Source: Callorhinus ursinus
Lineage: Eukaryota > Chordata > Mammalia > Carnivora > Otariidae
NCBI RefSeq assembly: GCF_003265705.1
Contig: NW_020312904.1
Span: 1,316,844-1,380,843, forward strand
Direction: 5' to 3'
Length of the DNA stretch: 64,000 nucleotides
Position numbers and translations under genes: made by a program. This document shows positions 57,251 through 64,000 of this stretch, piece by piece; within the stretch, counting starts at the first letter, position 1; every line of letters starts with the position of its first letter. The notes beneath the pieces were generated by a model. That model was not told the DNA's origin and searched no databases. It saw only the letters and a program-made list of their open reading frames with translations.

Positions 57251-57572
57251 CAAACATGTTGGATGCAGCTGATGAAAAACTAGAGAAAACTTTATAGTCT
57301 GAAATATTCATATTGGGAAGAAGAAAGATTGAGAATCAAGAGTTAGGAAGTTAGGAAAAATAACAAAAAACAGTGGTGTGAATACCAAAAATTAAGAATA
57401 AAGGCAATTTAAAAAGTGTGGAACTTAATGAAATCAAAGTCTTCTTCTGAAAGAAGAACCTCAAAACCTAAAAGCTAGACTTTTGAGAAAAAAAAAAAAA
57501 GCATGATTAAAATTGACAACCTCCATGAAATTTATTTTAAAAAAATCCACACCTCAAAAAACAAAAAGACCA

Positions 57573-59384
57573 GGGGCCGGAGCAGGATGGCGGAGGAGTA
57601 GGAGACCTGGATTTCGTCTGGTCTCAGGAATTCAGCTGAATAGGGATCAAACCATTCTGAACACCTACGAGCTCAACAGGAGATCAAACAGGAGAGTAGC
57701 AACAACTCTCTGAACAGAGAAGCGACCACTTACTGGAAGGTAGGACGTGCGGAGAAGTGAATCCGAGGCGATATTCGGGAGGATAGACGGCGGGGGAGGG
57801 GGCCTCCGTCGGCCGCTTCTGGCAAGTGCTAGAGCCGCGGAGCACAAAATCGGACCTTTTAGAAGTCGGCTCCGCTGAGGGACATCGCTCCAGTGGCTAA
57901 GCGGGGGGTGGAACCCTCGCGGGACAGTGTGGTCTCAGGACCCTCGGGGTCACAGAAAGACCGGGGGTGCCTGAGTGCGGCAGAGCTCCCAGGTATTGGA
58001 GCGGGGAAGCCGGCTGCAGAGACGGAGCAGAGGCGCGGGCTCTCAGCTCGGGGTGGCCATAAACTGTGATCGGTGACAGTCGGGCCACTGCTCCTCCAGC
58101 AGGGACCCAACAAGCGACAGAGCGACTCCCCTTCCTCCCCCGGGGAAGAGCAGCGTGGGAGCGCACCACAGGGATCTGCTGGGTTTGGAGACTCCACACG
58201 GGGTCGGGTGCCAGAGATAGAAACGCTCGGTCACAGGCCGGGTGAGCACGGAGTGCGGCCGGAGACCGGGGACACGGGAGTGACTGCTTTTCTCTGGGGG
58301 CGCACTGAGGAGCGGGGCCCCGAGTTCTCGGCTCCTCTGGGCGGAGATTGGAGGCTGCCATTTTCACTCTGTCCTCCAAAGCCCTACGGAAAACTTGCAG
58401 GGAACAAAACCTCCCGAGAGCAAACCCGAGCAGATTACTTAGACCAGACCTGCAAGGGCGGGGCAATTCCGCCTCCGGCAAAGACATTTGGGAACCACGG
58501 CAACAGGCCCCTCCCCCAGAAGATCAGCACGAACAGCCAGCCAAGACCAAGTTTACCAATCAAGGAGAATGGGAGAACTCCAGCACTAGGGGAATACTGC
58601 ACACAGAATTCATGGCTTTTTTTTTTTACCATGATTTGTTAGTCTTTCAAAGTTATTTTTTTTAATGTTTTTTCTTTGAATTTTTCTTTTTCTCTTCTTC
58701 AGCCAACATCTTATCAATCCCTTTTAAAAAAAACATTTTTATTTTTCATTTTTAGAGTCATAATCTATCCCTTCATAGTAGTTACCCTTATTTTTGGCAT
58801 ATATATATAAGTTGTTCTCTCTTTAAAATTTTGAGATACAGTTTCTTCTAACAGAACAAAATATACCCTAAATCACTAGTGTATGGCTTTGTTCTAGTCT
58901 CCTGCCTGATCACATTCTCTCCCCTTTTTTTCTTTCTTTTTTTAAATCTTCTTCTTTCTTTATTCAAACAACTTCTTATCAATTCCTTTTATAAAATCTT
59001 TTATAATTTTCATCTTTACAATCATATTCCATCCCTTCATTGTATCAACCCTTATTTTGTACATATATAAGTCTTTCTTTCTTTAAAATTTTAGGGGGCA
59101 CTTTCTTCTAACAGACCAAAATACACCCAAAATCTAGCATGTGGCACTGATCTGTGCACTAGCCTGATCATATTTGATCATATTCTGGTTTTTTTTGTTT
59201 TGTTCTGTTTTTGCTTGTTTTTATCTTTTTCCTTTTCTTTTTTTTTCTCTTTCTTTTTTCTTTCTTTCCCTTTCTTCTCCCTTGGTTTCAGGTCTTTTCT
59301 GATTTGTATACAGTATATTTGCTGGGGACGTTGTTAACCTGTTAGCATTTTGTTCTTTCATTCATCTATTCTCCTCTGGACAAA
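57573..59384 (+). promoter_or_regulatory. L1 5' UTR / internal promoter region
   Basis: GC- and CpG-rich outer part to about 58600, then an AT-rich inner part with the two diverged tandem units (about 58680-58925 and 58925-59200). The YY1-type core GGATGGCGG is at 57585-57593; the flanking base differs from the other copy (AGGATGG against AAGATGG). Confidence 0.8.
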
Positions 59385-60267
59385 ATGACAAGATGAAAAA
59401 ATCACCTCAGCAAAAAGAACAAGAGGTAGTACCGTCTGCCAGGGACCTACTCAATACGGACATTAGTACGATGTCAGACCTAGAGTTCAGAATTATGATT
59501 TTAAAGATACTAGCTGGGCTTGAAAAAAGCATGGAGGTTATTAGAGAAAACCCTCCTGGAGAAATAAAAGAACTAAAATCTAACCAAGTCAAAATCAAAA
59601 AGGCTATTAATGAGGTGCACTCAAAAATGGGGGTGCTAACTACTAGGATAAATGAGGCAGAAGAGAGAATCAGTGATATAGAAGACCAAATGATGGAAAA
59701 TAAAGAGGCTGAGAAAAAGAGAGATAAACAACTACAGGATCACGAGGGCAGAATTCGAGAGATAAGTGATACGATAAAACGAAACAACATTAGAATAATT
59801 GGGATCGCAGAAGAAGAAGAAAGAGAGAGAGGGGCAGAAGGTATATTGGAGCAAATAATAGCAGAGAACTTCCCTAATGTGGGAAAGGAAGCAGGCATCA
59901 AAATCCAGGAGGCACAGAGAACCCCTCTCAAAATCAATAAAAATAGGTCAACACCCCGACATCTAATACTAAAACTTATGAGTCTCAGAGACAAAGAGAA
60001 AATCCTGAAAGCAGCTCGGGAGAAGAGATATGTAACCTACAATGGTAGAAACATTAGATTGGCAACAGAGACCTGGCAGGCCAGAAAGGACTGGCATGAT
60101 ATCTTCAGAGCACTAAATGAGAAAATATGCAGCCAAGAATACTATATCCAGCTAGGCTGTCATTGAAAATAGAAGGAGAGATAAAAAGCTTCCAGGACAA
60201 ACAAAAACTAAAGGAATCTGCAAACACAAAACCAGCCCTACAAGAAATATTGAAAGAGGTCCTCTAG
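59385..60267 (+). pseudogene. L1 ORF1, start codon bypassed and C-terminus frameshifted
   Basis: The ancestral start (ATG at 59385) is followed by an in-frame stop: ATGACAAGA then TGA, with one A lost from the next A-run. The usable frame begins at the next ATG, 59393 (MKKSPQQKEQEVVPSARD), and runs 257 codons to 60166. It has the coiled coil (about residues 40-100, EVIRENPPGEIKELKSNQV), the RRM-like middle (IRIIGIAEEEERERG) and part of the C-terminal domain (YNGRNIRLATETWQARKDW). A one-base deletion near 60123 replaces the last ~45 residues by ICSQEYYIQLGCH. Compared with the other copy a few residues (DLS) are missing within RLATETWQ. Confidence 0.93.
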
Positions 60268-60348
60268 GCAAAAAGAGAGCCTAAAAGCAGCATAGATCAG
60301 AAAGGAACACAGACAATATACAGTAACAGTCACCTTACAGGCAATACA

Positions 60349-63300
60349 ATGGCACTAAATTCATACCTTTCAATAGTTACCCTGAATGTAAATGGGCTCA
60401 ATGCCCCAATCAAAAGACACAGGCTATCAGATTGGATTAAAAAACAAGACCCATCCATATGCTGTCTGCAAGAGACTCATTTTAGACCCAAAGACACCCC
60501 CCACATTGAAAGTGAGGGGGTGGAAAACCATTTCCCATGCTAATGGACACCAAAAGAAAGCTGGGGTGGCAATCCTTATATCAGACAAATTAGATTTTAA
60601 ACCAAAGACTGTAATAAGAGATGAGGAAGGACACTATATCCTCCTTAAAGGGTCTATCCAACAAGAAGATCTAACAATTGTAAATATCTATGCCCCGAAC
60701 ATGGGAGCAGCCAATTATATAAGGCAATTAATAACAAAAGCAAAGAAACACATTGACAACAATACAATAATAATGGGGGACTTTAACACCCTCCTGACTG
60801 AAATGGACAGATCCTCTAAGCAAAGATCAACAAGGAAATAAAGACTTTAAATGACACACGGGACCAAATGGACTTCACAGACATTTTCAGAACATTCTGT
60901 CCCAAAGCAACAGAATACACATTCTTCTCTACTGCCCATGGAACATTCTCCAGAATAGATCACATCCTAGGTCACAAATCAGGTCTCAACCGGTACCAAA
61001 AGATTGGGATTATTCCCTGCATATTTGCAGACTACAGTGCTTTGAAACTAGAACTCAATCACAAGAGGAAAGTCGGAAAGAACTCAACGACATGGAGGCT
61101 AAAGAGCATCCTACTAAAGAATGAATGGGTCAACCAGGAAATTAAAGAAGAATAAAAAAAATTCATGGAAACCAATGAAAATGAAAACACAAATGCTCAA
61201 AATCTTTGGAATACAGCAAAGGCAGTCCTAGGAGGAAAGCATATAGCAATACAAGCCTTTTTCAAGAAACAAGAAAGGTCTCAAATACACAACCTAACCC
61301 TACACCTAAAGAAACTAGAGAAAAAACAACAAATAAAACCTAAACCCAGCCGGAGAAGAGAAATAATAAAGATCAGAGCAGAAATCAATGAACTAGAAAC
61401 CAAAAGAACAGTAGAACAGATCAACGAAACTAGGAGCTGGTTCTTTGAAAGAATTAACAAGATTGATAAACCCCTGGCCAGATTATCCAAAAGAAAAGAG
61501 AAACGACCCAAATCAACAAAATCATGAATGAAAGAGGAGAGATCACAACCAACACCAAAGAAATACAAACAATTATAAGAACAAATTATGAGCAACTCTA
61601 TGCCAGCAAATTAGATAACCTGGAAGAAATGGATGCATTCCTAGAGATGTATCAACTACCAAAATTGAACCAGGAGGAAATAGAAAACCTAAACAGACCT
61701 AAACCACTAAGGAAATTGAAGCAGTCATCAAAAATCTCCCAATAAACAAAAGTCCAGGGCCAGACGGCTTCCCAGGGAAATTCTACCAAACATTTAAAGA
61801 AGAATTAATACCTATTCTCCTGAAACTCTTCCAAAAAATAGAAATGGAAGGAAAACTTCCAAACTCATTTTATGAGGCCACCATTACCTTGATCCCAAAA
61901 CCAGACAAAGACCCCATCAAAAAGGAGAATTACAGACCAATATCCTTGATGAACATGGATGCAAAAATTCTCACCAAAATACTAGCCAATAGGATCCAAC
62001 AGTACATTAAAAGGATTATTCACCACGACCAAGTGGGATTTATCCCTGGCCTGCAAGGTTGGTTCAACATCCGCAAATCAATCAACGTGATACAATATAT
62101 TAACAAAAGAATGAACAAGAACCATTTGATCCTCTCAATAGCTGCAGAAAAGCATTTGACAAGGTACAGCATCCTTTCTTGATCAAAACTCTTCAGAGTA
62201 TAGGGATAGAGGGTACATACCTCAATATCATAAAAGCCATCTATGAAAAACCTACAGCAAATATCATTCTCAGTGGGGAAAGCTGAGAGCTTTCCCCCTA
62301 AGGTCAGGAACTCGGCAGGATGTCCACTCTCACCACTGCTATTCAACATAGTATTAAAAGTCCTAGCCACAGCAATCAGACAACAAATGGAGATCAAAGG
62401 CTTCCAAATCAGCAAGGAGGAAGTCAAACTCTCACTCTTTGCGGATCATATGATACTGTAGGAAAACCTAAAAGACTCCACCCCAAAACTGCTAGAACTC
62501 AAACAGGAATTCAGTAAAGTGGCAGGATATAAAATCAATGCAGAGAAATCAGTGGCATTCCTATACACCAACAACAAGACAGAAGAGAGACAAATTAAGT
62601 AGTTGATCCCATTTACAATGGCACCCAAACCCATAAGATACCTAGGAATAAACCTAACCAAAGAGGCAAAGGATCTGTACTCAGAAAACTATAAAATACT
62701 CATGAAAGAAACTGAGGAAGACACAAAGAAATGGAAAAACGTTCTATGCTCATGGATTGGAAGAACAAACATTGTGAAGATGTCAATGCTACCTAGAGCA
62801 ATCTATACATTCAATGCAATCCCCATCAAAACACCATCCACTTTTTTCCAAGAAATGGCACAAATAATCCTAAAATTTGTATGGAACCCAAGAGACCCCA
62901 AATAGCTAGAGGAATGTTGAAAAAGAAAAGCAAAGCTGGCGGCATCACAATTCCGGACTTCCAGCTCTATTACAAAGCTGTCATCATCAAGACAGTATGG
63001 TACTGGCACAAAAACAGACACATAGATCAATGGAACAGAATAGAGAGCCCCGAAATGGACCCTCAACTCTATGGTCAACTAAACTTTGACAAAGGAGGAA
63101 AGAATGTCCAATGGAAAAAAGACAGTCTCTTCACCAAATGGTTTTGGGAATATTGGACAGCCACATGCAGAAGAATGAAACTGGACCATTTCCTTACACC
63201 ACACACCACAATAGACTCCAAATGGTTGAAAGACCTAAACGTGAGACAGGAGTCCATCAAAATCCTAAAGGAGAACACAGGCAACAACCTCTTCGACCTC

Positions 63301-64000
63301 AGCCGCAGTAAGTTCTTCCTAGAAACATCGCCAAAGGCAAGGGAAGCAAGGGCAACAATGAACTATTGGGATTTCATCAAGATAAAAAGCTTTTGCACAG
63401 CAAAAGAAACAGCCCACAAAACCAAAAGACAACCGACAGAATGGGAGAAAATATTTGCAAATGACATATCAGATAAAGGGCTAGTATCCAAAATCTATAA
63501 AGTTATGAAACTCAACACCCAAAGAACAAATAATCCAATCAAGAAATGGGCAGACGACATGGACAGGCAATTTTCCAAAGAAGACATCCACATGGCCAAC
63601 AGACACATGAAAAAGTGCTCAACATTGCTTGGCATCAGGGAAATCCAAATCAAAACCTCAATGAGATACCACCTCACACCAGTCAGAATGGCTAAAATTA
63701 ACAAGTCAGGGAACGACAGATGTTGGCGGGGATGTGGAGAAAGGGGAACCCTTCTACACTGTTGGTGGGAATGCAAGCTGGTGCAACCGCTCTGGAAAAC
63801 AGTATGGAGGTTCCTCAAACAGTTGAAATTAGAGCTACCATGTGATCCAGGAATTGCACTACTGGGTATTTACCCCAAAGATACAAATGTAGGGATCCGA
63901 AGGGGTACGTGCACCCCAATGTTTATAGCAGCCATGTCCACAATAGGCAAACTTGGAAAGAGCCAAGATGTCCATCGACAGATGAATGGATAAAGAAGAA
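60349..64000 (+). pseudogene. L1 ORF2, multiply disrupted, catalytic residues lost
   Basis: Endonuclease starts at 60349 (MALNSYLSIVTLNVNGLNAP). Frame pieces: 60349-60543, 60392-60841, 60868-61155, 61165-61527, 61844-62182, 62243-62461, 62603-62905, 62881 to about 63993. Reverse transcriptase: the first catalytic motif reads SIAAEKH instead of SIDAEKAFD (aspartate to alanine, followed by a frameshift, about 62137-62160). The FADD motif reads FADH (62437-62448), with a stop immediately after at about 62458. The last piece (370 codons) keeps the zinc-knuckle-like [18 protein letters not shown]. Dead as an enzyme even where the frame is open. Confidence 0.93.

Larger units (their letters stand above)
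57573..64000 (+). mobile_element. Full-length-type LINE-1, plus strand, cut by the window end
   Basis: Starts at 57573 (GGGGCCGGAGCAGGATGGCG), with 5' UTR to 59384, ORF1 59385-60267, ORF2 from 60349, and leaves the window within the ORF2 C-terminus; the last ~150 bp of ORF2 and the 3' UTR lie outside. Same family and 5' end as the minus-strand copy at 12153-19278. More decayed: ORF2 is broken in many places. The left flank is A-rich, but no duplication can be tested because the right end is missing. Confidence 0.95.

Noticed and set aside
57665..58487. Minus-strand frames up to 196 codons in the L1 5' UTR
   Set aside because: Antisense of the CpG-rich L1 promoter region; the same frames appear in the other copy at 18354-18952 and are a property of the repeat.

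Overview
The window is nuclear DNA from a carnivoran mammal. The evidence is five tRNA-derived Can-SINE (SINEC) copies, a family confined to Carnivora, and carnivore-type LINE-1 copies. The L1 3' end, as I remember these families, looks more like bear, seal or mustelid (Arctoidea) elements than the dog type; that sub-call is from memory and unverified. I find no intact host gene, no convincing exon and no RNA gene. The long open frames in the GC-rich parts are chance frames; the only real protein-coding homology is to LINE-1.

Layout. 1-6 kb: GC-rich unique DNA with decayed L1 pieces. 6.08-6.76 kb: a 5'-truncated young L1 with a perfect target-site duplication and an assembly gap. 6.8-11.2 kb: GC-rich unique DNA, an old MaLR-type LTR (8.8-9.2 kb) and an AT-rich, repeat-free island (9.8-10.2 kb). 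11.3-22.1 kb: a nest of elements. An old plus-strand L1 is split by a short truncated L1 and by a full-length 7.1 kb minus-strand L1 (12.15-19.28 kb), both at the same target site; two SINEs and an unexplained ~300 bp insert also interrupt it. 22.1-24.7 kb: AT-rich DNA with a decayed coding-like stretch and one SINE. 24.7-53 kb: a long GC-rich, gene-free stretch with ancient MIR, L2, MLT1-like, MLT2-like and L1M remnants, a pure (CA)23 microsatellite, a GT-rich tandem array with a doubtful 10-N gap, and several AT-rich islands rich in homeodomain and octamer motifs that look like developmental enhancers. 53.3-54.1 kb: a young SINE and an 8-copy, 44-bp minisatellite. 54.4-57.5 kb: very old LINE sequence. 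57.57-64.0 kb: a second full-length-type L1 on the plus strand, running off the window end.

Nothing here works as an operon or pathway. The organisation is that of a gene desert: possible long-range regulatory islands in GC-rich DNA, overlaid by several rounds of retrotransposition. Both long L1s carry frameshifts and stops; the minus-strand copy still has a 618-codon frame across reverse transcriptase, while the plus-strand copy has lost catalytic aspartates. Repeat family names were assigned by eye from remembered consensus sequences, not by a database search.
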